The notes beneath the pieces were generated by a model that saw nothing but the letters and a program-made list of their open reading frames with translations, ran no database searches and was not told the origin of the DNA. A program made the translations under genes and the position numbers. Below, in pieces: positions 8,459 through 16,606 of a stretch of DNA of 64,000 bases. The DNA is taken from assembly GCA_934504345.1 (NCBI GenBank), contig CAKSVR010000010.1, forward strand, positions 1 through 64,000. The letters are read 5' to 3'. Each line of letters begins with the position of its first letter. Position 1 is the stretch's first letter. The DNA comes from an uncultured Agathobaculum sp. (GTDB lineage Bacteria; Bacillota; Clostridia; Oscillospirales; Butyricicoccaceae).

Positions 8459-9297
8459 AAATCGAAAAGGTACTTAACAATAATGTCGTTGTCGCGCTGG
8501 ATGAGAACGGCGCCGAAACCGTGCTCATGGGCCGCGGACTGGGCTTCGGCCGCCGCGCGGGCGATGAAGCACCGCCGGACAAGATCGACAAGCGATTCAC
8601 ACTGCACTCGGACCAGCTTTCCGATCGGTTCCAGCAGCTCATCACGAGCATCCCGCTGCCGCATTTCCTGATGAGCGAACGCATCATCAACCACGCAAAG
8701 ATCGCGCTCGGCAAGGAGCTGTCCGACAGCATTTACGTCACGCTGCCCGACCATATCTCGGCGGCCATCAACCGCTACAAGGAGGGCATCATGCTGCCCA
8801 ATCCGCTGCTGTGGGACATCCGCCAGCTGTACGGCGACGAGTTCCGCGTGGGCCTCAAGGCGAACGAGATCGTCCGCGAGGAAACCGGCGTGGAGTTCAC
8901 CGAGGACGAGGCGGCATTTATCGCGCTGCACTTCGTCAATGCCCAGCTCGGCGGCGAAATCCGCGATATTTACGACATGACTTACCTGCTGAAAGCGGTT
9001 TTCGGCATCGTTTACGATGAATACGGCTTCCGGCCGGACCATGAATCGCTGAATTACTATCGGTTTGTCACGCACCTGAAATTCTACGCGCGGCGCATCG
9101 TCAGCGGTGAAAAGTACGGGGACGAGGATGCCGATCTGCTCGAGGTCGTGCGGTTCAAGTACCCGCGTGCCTACGCCTGCGCGGACCGCATCCGCGCCTA
9201 TGTGCAGACGGAAAAAGGGTTCCATTCCGGGCAGAATGAGCTGCTGTATCTCACCATCCATATCGCCCGGGTGATGGAGCACCCGGATGAGAATTGA
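8455..9297 (+). CDS. BglG/LicT family transcriptional antiterminator
   Basis: This 280-residue protein has an N-terminal CAT RNA-binding domain (KIEKVLNNNVVVALDENG, ending in MGRGLGFG) and two PTS-regulation domains. The four regulatory histidines appear conserved: LPDHIS and IALHFVNA in PRD1, and THLKFY and LTIHIAR in PRD2. LicT-type proteins bind a ribonucleic antiterminator hairpin and stop a terminator from forming when PTS phosphorylation state signals sugar. A well-matched RAT lies 160 bp downstream at 9459-9488, in front of the EIIA gene, so this is a cis-encoded regulator of the PTS genes. The GTG start overlaps the cutC stop. Confidence 0.93.
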   Translation: MKIEKVLNNNVVVALDENGAETVLMGRGLGFGRRAGDEAPPDKIDKRFTLHSDQLSDRFQQLITSIPLPHFLMSERIINHAKIALGKELSDSIYVTLPDHISAAINRYKEGIMLPNPLLWDIRQLYGDEFRVGLKANEIVREETGVEFTEDEAAFIALHFVNAQLGGEIRDIYDMTYLLKAVFGIVYDEYGFRPDHESLNYYRFVTHLKFYARRIVSGEKYGDEDADLLEVVRFKYPRAYACADRIRAYVQTEKGFHSGQNELLYLTIHIARVMEHPDEN

Positions 9298-9396
9298 TTC
9301 TCACAGGGCAGTGCCAAACCGGCGGCGCTGCCCTGTTTTTGTGCAAAGTGTAGAAAAACAGGGCGAAAATTTGGCGGCTGATTCGACAAAATCTGC

Positions 9397-9425
9397 TTGT
9401 AATCGTGAGAAACTTTTGTTATACT
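9397..9425 (+). promoter_or_regulatory. sigma-A promoter of the PTS operon
   Basis: TTGTAA (9397-9402) and TATACT (9420-9425) are spaced by 17 bp. The expected transcript starts near 9432, about 27 nt before the RAT element. Confidence 0.65.
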
Positions 9426-9458
9426 GCAAGTAACAAGTAAACAGTGTCCGTTTGAAAT

Positions 9459-9488
9459 GGATTGTTACCGCTTTGTGCGGGCAAAACC
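9459..9488 (+). promoter_or_regulatory. RAT: LicT-type ribonucleic antiterminator
   Basis: The 30-nt element begins GGATTGTTAC and ends GGGCAAAACC, the conserved ends of the LicT/SacT RAT hairpin. Its last four bases are shared with the 5' arm of the following terminator, so the two structures exclude each other. The LicT-type protein encoded just upstream is the obvious ligand. Confidence 0.92.
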
Positions 9489-9558
9489 AAATTTCACGCA
9501 GGATTTGCTATCAAAGAGCAAGTTATATCTGTGTAGAAGTTTGGTTCTTTTTATTTTT
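9485..9558 (+). terminator. RAT-controlled leader terminator
   Basis: AACCAAATTT (9485-9494) pairs with AAGTTTGGTT (9537-9546, one G-U pair), and CTTTTTATTTTT follows. It precedes the EIIA gene and overlaps the RAT. The arrangement is a transcription attenuator that is off by default. Confidence 0.85.
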
Positions 9559-9611
9559 CGTATGTTTTCGGATAAAATAGACATACTGAATCCAAAAAGG
9601 TTGTGAGCAAA

Positions 9612-10103
9612 ATGTTTGGCAAACTGAAAAATCTGTTCGGCGGTGATACCGGTATCACTATCGCGGCGCCCGTTGCGGGCACGGTCGTGGCGCTCGAAAG
9701 TGTATCCGACCCGACGTTCGCGCAGGGCATCCTCGGGCCCGGCATCGCCATCGAGCCGAGCGAAGGCCGCATCACGGCTCCGGCGGACGGCTCGGTCGAT
9801 GTGATGTTCGAAACCGGCCACGCCGTTTCCATGACGACGGCGGACGGCGCGGAGCTGCTCATCCATGTCGGCATCGACACGGTGCAGCTTGAGGGAAAGC
9901 ACTACAAGGCGTGCTGCAAGGCAGGCCAGCAGGTCAAAAAAGGCGATGTCCTCATCGAGTTTGATCCGGCGGCTATCAAGGCGGAGGGCTATCAGATCGT
10001 AACGCCCATCCTCGTGTGCAACCCGGATGCGTTCACCGTAGAGCCCGCCGCGAGCGGCACGGTCGCCGCAGGCGATGCACTGCTGACACTGAAGAAAAAG
10101 TAA
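9612..10103 (+). CDS. PTS glucose-type EIIA component
   Basis: The 163-residue soluble protein is a Crr-like EIIA of the glucose family. It shows the domain start (IAAPVAGTVVALE), the first conserved His in TGHAVSM and the phosphorylated His in LLIHVGIDTV. It takes phosphate from HPr and passes it to the EIIB domain of the membrane component encoded two genes downstream. A GTG at 9603 is also in frame, but its ribosome site would be too close; the ATG at 9612 is preferred. It is the first gene under the RAT switch. Confidence 0.92.
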   Translation: MFGKLKNLFGGDTGITIAAPVAGTVVALESVSDPTFAQGILGPGIAIEPSEGRITAPADGSVDVMFETGHAVSMTTADGAELLIHVGIDTVQLEGKHYKACCKAGQQVKKGDVLIEFDPAAIKAEGYQIVTPILVCNPDAFTVEPAASGTVAAGDALLTLKKK

Positions 10104-10122
10104 CGGAAAGGAAGTATTCTCT

Positions 10123-10380
10123 ATGAAAATCGTTGAATATACCATCAAGGATGCACTGGGCATCCACGCACGGCCGGCGGGCCTGCTGGTGAAAGAGGCC
10201 GGCAAATTCCAGTCCAAGATCATGATCGCCTCTCCGAAAAAGGAAGTCGATGCCAAGCGCATCATGGGCGTGATGGGTCTGGGCGTCAAGTGCGGCGATA
10301 CCATCAAGCTCACCATCGAGGGCGCGGACGAGGACAGCGCCGCAGCCGCAATGCAGGCGTTCTTCGAGGGCAATCTGTAA
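10123..10380 (+). CDS. ptsH: HPr-like phosphocarrier lacking the regulatory serine
   Basis: This 85-residue HPr has the active-site His15 in GIHARPAG, so it can carry phosphate from enzyme I to EIIA. The segment after it reads DAKRIMGVMGLGV, where Bacillus HPr has LKSIMGVMSLGI, so Arg46 replaces the Ser46 that HPr kinase phosphorylates. This copy should act in sugar transport but not in CcpA-dependent catabolite repression. It may be a pathway-dedicated paralogue, with the housekeeping HPr elsewhere. It starts 19 bp after the EIIA stop, behind GGAAAGGAAG. Confidence 0.92.
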   Translation: MKIVEYTIKDALGIHARPAGLLVKEAGKFQSKIMIASPKKEVDAKRIMGVMGLGVKCGDTIKLTIEGADEDSAAAAMQAFFEGNL

Positions 10381-10503
10381 GGATTTCATTTCGCCGGGTG
10401 TGAACGGCGATGAAATAGGGGGACGGAAACGGAGTTCGGCTCTCCGGTCCGTCAACACAATCGGCCGCCTCGGCGGCTCACAAAATAAGGAGGGGAAACT
10501 CTT
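10381..10503 (+). other. structured spacer between HPr and EIICB genes
   Basis: The 123-bp spacer holds two inverted repeats: TTTCATTTCGCCG pairing with CGGCGATGAAAT, and GGACGGA pairing with TCCGTC further on. Neither has a T-run, so I read them as mRNA-processing or stabilising hairpins that could set different EIIA/HPr and EIICB levels. Confidence 0.4.
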
Positions 10504-11982
10504 ATGATGAAAAAACTGCAAAAGCTGGGCAAGGCTTTGATGCTTCCGGTAGCTGCGCTGCCGATCTGTGGTATCCTGATGGGTCTTGGCTACGCGATCG
10601 CTCCGGGCGTTATGGGCGTGCCGGGTGCGGCAACGAGCGGTGCACTGTATAACATCGGCTTCCTGCTGGTAAAGGCAGGCGGCGCACTCATCGACAACAT
10701 GGCATGGCTGTTTGTCATCGGTGTTGCGGTCGGTCTATCCGATGACCGCGAGGGTACCTCGGCGCTGGCCGGTCTGGTATCCTGGCTGATGATGACAAAC
10801 CTGCTGAGCACCGGCGTTGTCACCACGCTGATGCCCGCAATCGCGGATGATCCGGTAAAAACGCTGGCATTCGACAAGATCCAGAACGTATTTATCGCCA
10901 TCATCGCCGGTATCATCGGCGCAAGCTGCTATAACCGCTTCAAAAACGCGAAGCTCCCGGACTGGCTGGCATTCTTCAGCGGCAAGCGCTGCGTTGCCAT
11001 CGTAACCGGTCTGGTTTCCATCGTGGTATCCGTTGTCCTGCTGTTCGTATGGCCGATCATCTTCAGCGCTCTGGTAGCTGTTGGCGAAGGCATCATCGGC
11101 ATGGACGGCATCGGTGCCGGTATCTATGCATTCCTTAACCGTCTGCTCATCCCGACCGGTCTGCACCACGCGCTGAACAACGTATTCTGGTTCGATACCA
11201 TCGGCCTTGGTGACCTGTCCCACTACTGGGCCGGCGACACCTCCGCAAACGTAAGCTGGAGCCTCGGTATGTATATGTCCGGCTTCTTCCCCTGCATGAT
11301 GTTCGGTATTGCCGGTGCGGCTCTCGCGATGATCAAGGCGGCCAAGAACAAAAAGGCTGCCATCGGTCTGGTCCTGTCCGCTGCCATCTGTGCATTCATC
11401 TGCGGCGTTACCGAGCCGTTTGAGTTCGGCTTCATGTTCCTGTGCTTCCCGCTGTATGTTGTTTATGCTGCTCTGTACGGCATTTTCACCATCATCACCT
11501 ACTATGTCGGCTTCCGTGCAGGCTTCTGCTTCTCCGCAGGCGCAACCGACCTCGTATTCTCGTCGTTCCTGCCCGCAGCCAACAACACCCTGATGATCAT
11601 CCCGCTGGGTATCGCAGCATTCGTTGTATTCTATCTGGTATTCTACTTTGCGATCACCAAGTTCAACCTCAAGACTCCCGGCCGTGAGGACGAAGAGGCT
11701 GACTTCGCAGAGGTTGACAAGAATGCCAAGCTGGCCAATAACGACTTCACCGCTATTGCAGCGGCAGTTCTCGAGGGTCTGGGCGGCAAGGAGAACGTAG
11801 AATCTCTGGATAACTGCATCACCCGTCTGCGTCTGGAAGTCAAGGACGGCACGCTCGTCAACGAGAAGAAGATCAAGGCTGCAGGCGTGGCTGGCGTAAT
11901 GCGTCCGTCGAAGACCGCAGTTCAGGTCATCATTGGCACCAAGGTCCAGTTCGTAGCCGACGAAATGGCAAAGATGCTGTAA
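10504..11982 (+). CDS. PTS EIICB, N-acetylglucosamine/glucose type
   Basis: The 492-residue protein has an N-terminal EIIC membrane domain (from LGKALMLPVAALP, with GLHHALNN and ITEPFEF-like GVTEPFEFGF motifs) and a C-terminal EIIB domain. The phosphocysteine is in DNCITRLRLEV (Cys438). It lacks a fused EIIA, which is supplied by the separate upstream gene. nagB and nagA follow, so N-acetylglucosamine (or glucosamine) is the best substrate guess; glucose cannot be excluded from sequence alone. The start follows AAGGAGGGGAAA. Confidence 0.88.
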   Translation: MMKKLQKLGKALMLPVAALPICGILMGLGYAIAPGVMGVPGAATSGALYNIGFLLVKAGGALIDNMAWLFVIGVAVGLSDDREGTSALAGLVSWLMMTNLLSTGVVTTLMPAIADDPVKTLAFDKIQNVFIAIIAGIIGASCYNRFKNAKLPDWLAFFSGKRCVAIVTGLVSIVVSVVLLFVWPIIFSALVAVGEGIIGMDGIGAGIYAFLNRLLIPTGLHHALNNVFWFDTIGLGDLSHYWAGDTSANVSWSLGMYMSGFFPCMMFGIAGAALAMIKAAKNKKAAIGLVLSAAICAFICGVTEPFEFGFMFLCFPLYVVYAALYGIFTIITYYVGFRAGFCFSAGATDLVFSSFLPAANNTLMIIPLGIAAFVVFYLVFYFAITKFNLKTPGREDEEADFAEVDKNAKLANNDFTAIAAAVLEGLGGKENVESLDNCITRLRLEVKDGTLVNEKKIKAAGVAGVMRPSKTAVQVIIGTKVQFVADEMAKML

Positions 11983-12040
11983 ATCAGACACAATCAAACC
12001 TATCTTGTTTGCATATCGCAAAATTGCGCTCCGCGCAATG

Positions 12041-12076
12041 GAAGGGGCGGGCTCAATGCCTGCCCTTTCTGTTTTC
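12041..12076 (+). terminator. hairpin with T-rich tail between EIICB and nagB
   Basis: GAAGGGGCGGGC and GCCTGCCCTTTC form an imperfect stem followed by TGTTTTCT. Because nagB follows 23 bp later without a clear promoter, it may be a partial terminator that lowers nagBA relative to the PTS genes. Confidence 0.5.
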
Positions 12077-12098
12077 TCAGTAGGAAAGAGGTATTTTT

Positions 12099-12836
12099 AT
12101 GAAAATCATTCGCGCAAAGGACTACAACGACATGAGCCGCAAGGCGGCCAACATCATTTCGGCGCAGGTCATCCTGAGGCCGGATTCCGTGCTCGGTCTG
12201 GCGACCGGCTCTTCGCCGATCGGCATTTACGAGCAGCTCATCAAATGGTATAATAAGGGTGATGTGGACTTCGGTGGCTGCACGACGTTCAATCTGGACG
12301 AGTACCGCGGCCTGACGCCGGATCACGACCAGAGCTACCACTATTTCATGCACAAGAACTTTTTCGATGCCGTGAACGTCCCGGCGGAGCGCATCAACCT
12401 GCCGGACGGCGCACAGCTCGATGCCGAGCGTGAGTGCAAACGCTACGATGCGGCCATCAAGGCGGCGGGCGGCATCGATCTGCAGCTGCTCGGCATGGGC
12501 CTGAACGGCCACATCGGCTTCAACGAGCCGGACGAGTATTTCTCCAAGGGTACGCACTGCGTAAATCTGACCGAATCCACCATCGAGGCAAACAAACGCT
12601 TTTTCGCCTCGGCAGATGATGTGCCGCGGCAGGCGTACACCATGGGCGTGCAGACTATCATGCTCGCACGGCGCATCGTGCTGGTGGTTTCGGGCGAAAA
12701 CAAGGCGGAAACTGTCCGCGAAGCGTTCTTCGGACCGGTAACACCGCGCGTTCCGGCCTCCATCCTCCAGCTGCACACGGATGTTTCCATCGTGGCGGAC
12801 GAGGCGGCGCTGTCCAAGTGCGGTGATCTGCTCTAA
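12099..12836 (+). CDS. nagB: glucosamine-6-phosphate deaminase
   Basis: The 245-residue enzyme converts glucosamine-6-phosphate to fructose-6-phosphate and ammonia. Family motifs are LGLATGSSPIG (phosphate loop), FNLDEYRGL with the catalytic Asp, GMGLNGHIGFNEP and the downstream ESTIEANKRFF segment. The length is usual for the hexosamine deaminase family of Firmicutes. It is followed 15 bp later by nagA and preceded by the EIICB gene, completing an aminosugar route. Confidence 0.96.
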   Translation: MKIIRAKDYNDMSRKAANIISAQVILRPDSVLGLATGSSPIGIYEQLIKWYNKGDVDFGGCTTFNLDEYRGLTPDHDQSYHYFMHKNFFDAVNVPAERINLPDGAQLDAERECKRYDAAIKAAGGIDLQLLGMGLNGHIGFNEPDEYFSKGTHCVNLTESTIEANKRFFASADDVPRQAYTMGVQTIMLARRIVLVVSGENKAETVREAFFGPVTPRVPASILQLHTDVSIVADEAALSKCGDLL

Positions 12837-12851
12837 AAAGGAAGAGAAGTT

Positions 12852-13964
12852 ATGGAATTTAGCAATTTGAAGGTATATCAGCCAGACGGAACGTTCAAGA
12901 CCGGCGGACTTACCATCTCGGGCGACCGCATTTCCTCGGCAGAGCCGGGTGAGGATGCGGTGGACATGGGCGGCCTGTACGCCGTGCCCGGTCTGGTCGA
13001 TCTGCACTTTCACGGCTGCATGGGCCATGATTTCTGCGACGGCACGCACGAGGCCATCTCCGCGCTGGCGAAATATCAGGCACAGATCGGCGTAGCCGCC
13101 ATCTGTCCGGCTACCATGACCTATCCGGAGGAAAAGCTGACGCAGATCGCGGAGGCGGCGGCCTCGTATCACACGGAAAGCCGCGATGCCGCGCTGGTCG
13201 GCATCAATATGGAGGGCCCGTTCATCTCGGAGGCGAAAAAGGGCGCCCAGAACGGCGCGTATCTGCACGCACCGGATGCGGAAATGTTCCGCCGCGTGCA
13301 GGAGAAGTCGGGCGGGCTGTTCAAGCTGTGCGATCTCGCACCGGAGCTGCCCGGCTCGATGGAAACCATCGATGAGCTGGCAGGCGAGGTGCGTATCTCC
13401 ATCGCGCACACCACGGCGGATTATGACACCGCCTGTGAGGCATTCCGGCACGGCGCACGGCAGGTAACGCACTTGTACAACGCGATGCCGCCGTTTTCGC
13501 ACCGCGCACCGGGCGTGATCGGCGCGGCGTTCGACAATGACAACGTGGGCGTGGAGCTCATCGCGGATGGCGTTCATGTGCATCCGGCGGTCGTGCGGGC
13601 GACCTTCAAAATGTTCGAGAACCGGGTCATCCTGATCTCGGACAGCATGATGGCGACCGGTCTGGAGGACGGCGAGTATTCACTCGGCGGACAGGCCGTT
13701 ACCGTGCGCGGCAACCTTGCCACCCTGCATGACGGCACCATTGCGGGCTCGGCCACCAACCTGATGGACTGCGTGCGCTCGGCGGTCAAGATGGGCATCC
13801 CGCTGGGACAGGCCATTCGGTCGGCTTCGACCAATCCGGCGCGCGCCATTGGCGTAGAGCACGATTACGGCTCGCTCGAGCCGGGCAAGCTGGCGAATGT
13901 TGTGCTGCTCGATGAAGAGCTGAATATCCACGCGATCTTGCTGCGCGGCAAGATGCTGGACTAA
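12852..13964 (+). CDS. nagA: N-acetylglucosamine-6-phosphate deacetylase
   Basis: This 370-residue amidohydrolase removes acetate from GlcNAc-6-phosphate. It has the metal-site start VDLHFHGCMG, the NMEGPFIS metal ligand region, the THLYNAM motif, DGVHVHP and the catalytic Asp in ISDSMMATG. It lies directly downstream of nagB, in the opposite order to the E. coli nagBA run only in spacing, and is the last gene of the cluster. Confidence 0.96.
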   Translation: MEFSNLKVYQPDGTFKTGGLTISGDRISSAEPGEDAVDMGGLYAVPGLVDLHFHGCMGHDFCDGTHEAISALAKYQAQIGVAAICPATMTYPEEKLTQIAEAAASYHTESRDAALVGINMEGPFISEAKKGAQNGAYLHAPDAEMFRRVQEKSGGLFKLCDLAPELPGSMETIDELAGEVRISIAHTTADYDTACEAFRHGARQVTHLYNAMPPFSHRAPGVIGAAFDNDNVGVELIADGVHVHPAVVRATFKMFENRVILISDSMMATGLEDGEYSLGGQAVTVRGNLATLHDGTIAGSATNLMDCVRSAVKMGIPLGQAIRSASTNPARAIGVEHDYGSLEPGKLANVVLLDEELNIHAILLRGKMLD

Positions 13965-13994
13965 AGCCTTTCGAAAAAAGAAATGAAGATGCAG

Positions 13995-14022
13995 AAAACC
14001 GGCACCGGGAGGTGCCGGTTTT
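13995..14022 (+). terminator. intrinsic terminator after nagA
   Basis: AAAACCGGCACC, a GGGA loop and GGTGCCGGTTTT form a perfect 12-bp stem about 30 bp after the nagA stop, with Ts in the 3' arm. Confidence 0.8.
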
Positions 14023-14037
14023 CGCCTGTAAGGAAAA

Positions 14038-14065
14038 GAAAACGGCACCTTTCGGTGCCGTTTCT
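14038..14065 (-). terminator. intrinsic terminator after the PfkB kinase gene
   Basis: AAACGGCACC and GGTGCCGTTT form a stem just 3' of the minus-strand kinase stop codon, with T-rich flanks. It shares the GGCACC/GGTGCC core with the converging nagA terminator. Confidence 0.75.
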
Positions 14066-14069
14066 GCGC

Positions 14070-14954
14070 TTACTTATAGAACTCGTTGATGTAGGCAGCA
14101 ACGTCCTCGCGATTGCCGCGGAACGGGCCCGGCGTTTCCATCTTGAGGGAAACCAGCGCGGTCGCCCACAGGAGTGCTTCCTCGACGGAAGCGTGCTGGC
14201 GCTCGTTGATGTAGCCCGCGAAGGCGGTGTCGCCGCGGCCGGTGCGGCCGGACAGGTTGCGCGCCTTGATCGGGCAGGTGTAGATCTTCTCGCCGTCATA
14301 GACCAGCAGCTCGGTGTTGTGCGAGATCATAACCTCCTTCGCGCCCCACTCGTGCAGCATATGCGCGGCCTTGACGCGGTCATCCGTGCCGGTGAGGATC
14401 TCGGCCTCGGCGGCATCGGTCTTGAGGTAATCGATGATGGGGAGCAGCTCTTTTTTGTCCGCCCAGTCGTGGAATGCCATGGTCTTGTCCGGCTCAACGT
14501 GACGGAGCATACACTGCACATCAACGGCTACCTTGCCGTGCTTGGCTGCTTCGCGGAGCAGCTCGCCGTCGAAATCGCCGTAAACCAGACCTGCAAAGTG
14601 ATACATTGCGGTGTCGATGTCGGCCAGCTCGTCAAAGCGGAACGGGTCGCACTTGCCGAGCGAGGTGCAGCTGCGCTTCTCCTTGTCGGCGGTGAAATAC
14701 TGGTTGCGGATGGAGCAGGTATGCGCGGATGCGCCCCAGTAAACATCCGCCGCAATGTCGGAAAAACGCTCGTTCGGGTCGGCCTCGTCCTTGCTGGACT
14801 TGCAGAAGATAGCGGTCTTTGCGCCGCTGCCTGCCGCAGCAAAGCCGGAGGCTACGACGGCACCGCCGACCTCGCGGCGCTCGTTGCCGAGGTAGTCGAT
14901 ATTCTGGTCGAGCGACAGCGGGCCGACCACGAGTACGTCATATTTCTTTCCCAT
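14070..14954 (-). CDS. PfkB-family carbohydrate kinase
   Basis: The 294-residue protein is a ribokinase-fold kinase, recognisable from VLVVGPLSLDQNIDYLG at the N terminus and the C-terminal SGRTGRGDTAFAGYI. The last motif contains the catalytic Asp, but the usual D-T-x-G-A-G-D reads G-R-T-G-R-G-D, so the anion-hole segment belongs to a divergent subfamily. The substrate is not readable; the nearby sugar ABC transporter suggests the product of that import. It is transcribed alone from a good promoter with a perfect 22-bp palindrome between promoter and start codon, so LacI-type repression is likely. Confidence 0.85.
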   Translation of the reverse strand: MGKKYDVLVVGPLSLDQNIDYLGNERREVGGAVVASGFAAAGSGAKTAIFCKSSKDEADPNERFSDIAADVYWGASAHTCSIRNQYFTADKEKRSCTSLGKCDPFRFDELADIDTAMYHFAGLVYGDFDGELLREAAKHGKVAVDVQCMLRHVEPDKTMAFHDWADKKELLPIIDYLKTDAAEAEILTGTDDRVKAAHMLHEWGAKEVMISHNTELLVYDGEKIYTCPIKARNLSGRTGRGDTAFAGYINERQHASVEEALLWATALVSLKMETPGPFRGNREDVAAYINEFYK

Positions 14955-14989
14955 TTTTTTCTCCTCTCATTTGTCACAATGCAAGCAGA

Positions 14990-15011
14990 TTTACGCAAAC
15001 CTTTGCGTAAA
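14990..15011 (-). promoter_or_regulatory. perfect 22-bp palindromic operator upstream of the PfkB kinase
   Basis: TTTACGCAAA, CC, TTTGCGTAAA is a perfect inverted repeat. It lies between the kinase promoter (15048-15076) and its start codon at 14954, the usual position of a LacI-family repressor site. Confidence 0.75.
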
Positions 15012-15047
15012 CGAGAATTGCAGAAAATACACGATTTCACAGCTTTT

Positions 15048-15076
15048 AGCATAGCACTTTATGTATAAAAAAGCAA
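15048..15076 (-). promoter_or_regulatory. sigma-A promoter of the PfkB kinase gene
   Basis: On the minus strand, TTGCTT (plus 15071-15076) and TATGCT (plus 15048-15053) are 17 bp apart. Confidence 0.65.
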
Positions 15077-15171
15077 GGGAACAGAAACGTTTTCGACATA
15101 AGGACCGAGAATTTAACGAAAATATTGTGCACATTTTACAGGGGTCTGCGAAAACGCCGCCTGCGGCCGCA

Positions 15172-16605
15172 TCATTCGTTGATGTAGCGCAGACGGCGGA
15201 GAAATTCGGCGTTGTCGGTTTTTTCGCAGATGGCATCGATACCGGAGGATACGATCCACACCGCCATGCCGCGGCGGGCGCACATTACGAGCAGGTCGAT
15301 GATCATTTTGTGGTGGGTGGATTCCTGTCCGGCAAACGGGAAAAAGCAGAGCAGCAGGCGCGGATTGAGCAGATACCACCGGTAATACGAAAACCGCAGC
15401 CGGTCGGGCAGCGACCATTCGCTGAGCGGGCGCAGCAGCATTTCGCGGGGAAACCAGCGCGAGGCCTCCTCCAGAATGCTGGCGACCAGCTTTTTGCGGA
15501 TGATGCGCTTGCCGGCCTTGGGTATCAGGCAGGTGCACAGGTTGTCCAGCGCGGTCAGATTGTCGAACAGCACGCCGCCCGGGCGGTCGGGCCGCTCGAT
15601 CTGGATGCCGATGTCGGTGCCGATGACACGGCCGAGCTCGCTGTGGGCGTATAAATTGCCGTTCAGGCGGAAGCTGCCGCTCGTCCAGCCCTGTTCACCG
15701 AGAAAGCAGTCGTACAGGCGGCGGCCGGTGTTGTAGTTCTCGTCACGCAGAAAGGCGATCTCGCCGCGGCGGACCTCGAACGTCAGCGGCGGCAGAGAGG
15801 GGAACGACAGCTCGAACACGGACAAAACCGGCTTGCCGTCCGCCGGTGCGGTGCGCTCGATGCGCGGCGCGGCGCTGCTGCGCTCCCAGCCGAGCAGCTC
15901 GAACAGGCGCGGGCCGTATTCCTCGGGGTACAGCCGGAAGAACGTGCGGCGCTCCTTGACCACATCAATGCGGCTGGCGTAGCGGAACATGAACGCCTCG
16001 TCCATGTCGAACAGGAACACCGCCATGCCGTGCCCGAGCAAAAGCTGTACGCAGTCCATCAGCCGGTGCAGATCCTGATGGCGCAGGGTTTCGGTCAGGC
16101 GGTCGAGCGCCAGCAGCTCACAGCCGGAGAACCACGCGCGGAACACGGACAGCCGGTAGTAATCCAGCATGGAAAGGTCGGCCAGCCGGGTGTCCCACGG
16201 ACGGTCGAGGCCCATCTGCCGCAGCATTGCAGTCACGGCCAGCGAGGTGAGCCGTTCGGCGTTGCGGAGCTGCTGCCGGTACGAAACGGAGGGCCCGAGC
16301 GCGAGCACAAAGTCGCGCATGGTGAGCTCACGCCCAGCAAAGCGGGATTTGTCCACTACGAGGGTGTTCTGGTGTATCCAGTGCTCGAGCGCGGTCGCGC
16401 CGGTGCGCTGTCCGCAGCAGAACGCCCGTCCGCCGGTGAGAACAGCGTGGTTTTTGAAAATATCGAGGTAGGCCGTGCCCGAGGTCAGGTGTTCGTCCGC
16501 GAATACGCCGATGCACTCACCGCGGGCGATGGAAACATCGAACCGATACTCGCCGCTGCTGCTGCGGAACCGCCCGTGCTCGATACGAATAAGCTCCTCT
16601 TTCAT
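15172..16605 (-). CDS. tandem pseudo-ABC ATPase (RbsA/MglA-like, ATPase motifs lost)
   Basis: The 477-residue protein has the two-domain layout of sugar ABC ATPases such as RbsA, but its nucleotide motifs are gone. In domain 1 the P-loop position reads GVFADEHLTSGT (residues 33-44), with Ser in place of the Walker A Lys. The Walker B region reads ELLALDRLT (near residue 170), with Arg in place of the catalytic Glu. In domain 2 the P-loop position reads FLRDENYNTGRR. The strand order and signature-helix positions are still recognisable. It starts one base after the kinase stop, with its ribosome site inside that gene, so kinase and pseudo-ATPase are tightly coupled. I infer a sensing or scaffold role. 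An alternative start 36 bp upstream is unlikely. Confidence 0.8.
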   Translation of the reverse strand: MKEELIRIEHGRFRSSSGEYRFDVSIARGECIGVFADEHLTSGTAYLDIFKNHAVLTGGRAFCCGQRTGATALEHWIHQNTLVVDKSRFAGRELTMRDFVLALGPSVSYRQQLRNAERLTSLAVTAMLRQMGLDRPWDTRLADLSMLDYYRLSVFRAWFSGCELLALDRLTETLRHQDLHRLMDCVQLLLGHGMAVFLFDMDEAFMFRYASRIDVVKERRTFFRLYPEEYGPRLFELLGWERSSAAPRIERTAPADGKPVLSVFELSFPSLPPLTFEVRRGEIAFLRDENYNTGRRLYDCFLGEQGWTSGSFRLNGNLYAHSELGRVIGTDIGIQIERPDRPGGVLFDNLTALDNLCTCLIPKAGKRIIRKKLVASILEEASRWFPREMLLRPLSEWSLPDRLRFSYYRWYLLNPRLLLCFFPFAGQESTHHKMIIDLLVMCARRGMAVWIVSSGIDAICEKTDNAEFLRRLRYINE

Positions 16606-16606
16606 G

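Noticed and set aside
15172..16605. Annotating the pseudo-ABC protein as a working sugar ABC ATPase
   Set aside because: The Walker A Lys and Walker B Glu are both replaced in the first domain and the second P-loop is also lost, and it is not in the transporter operon.
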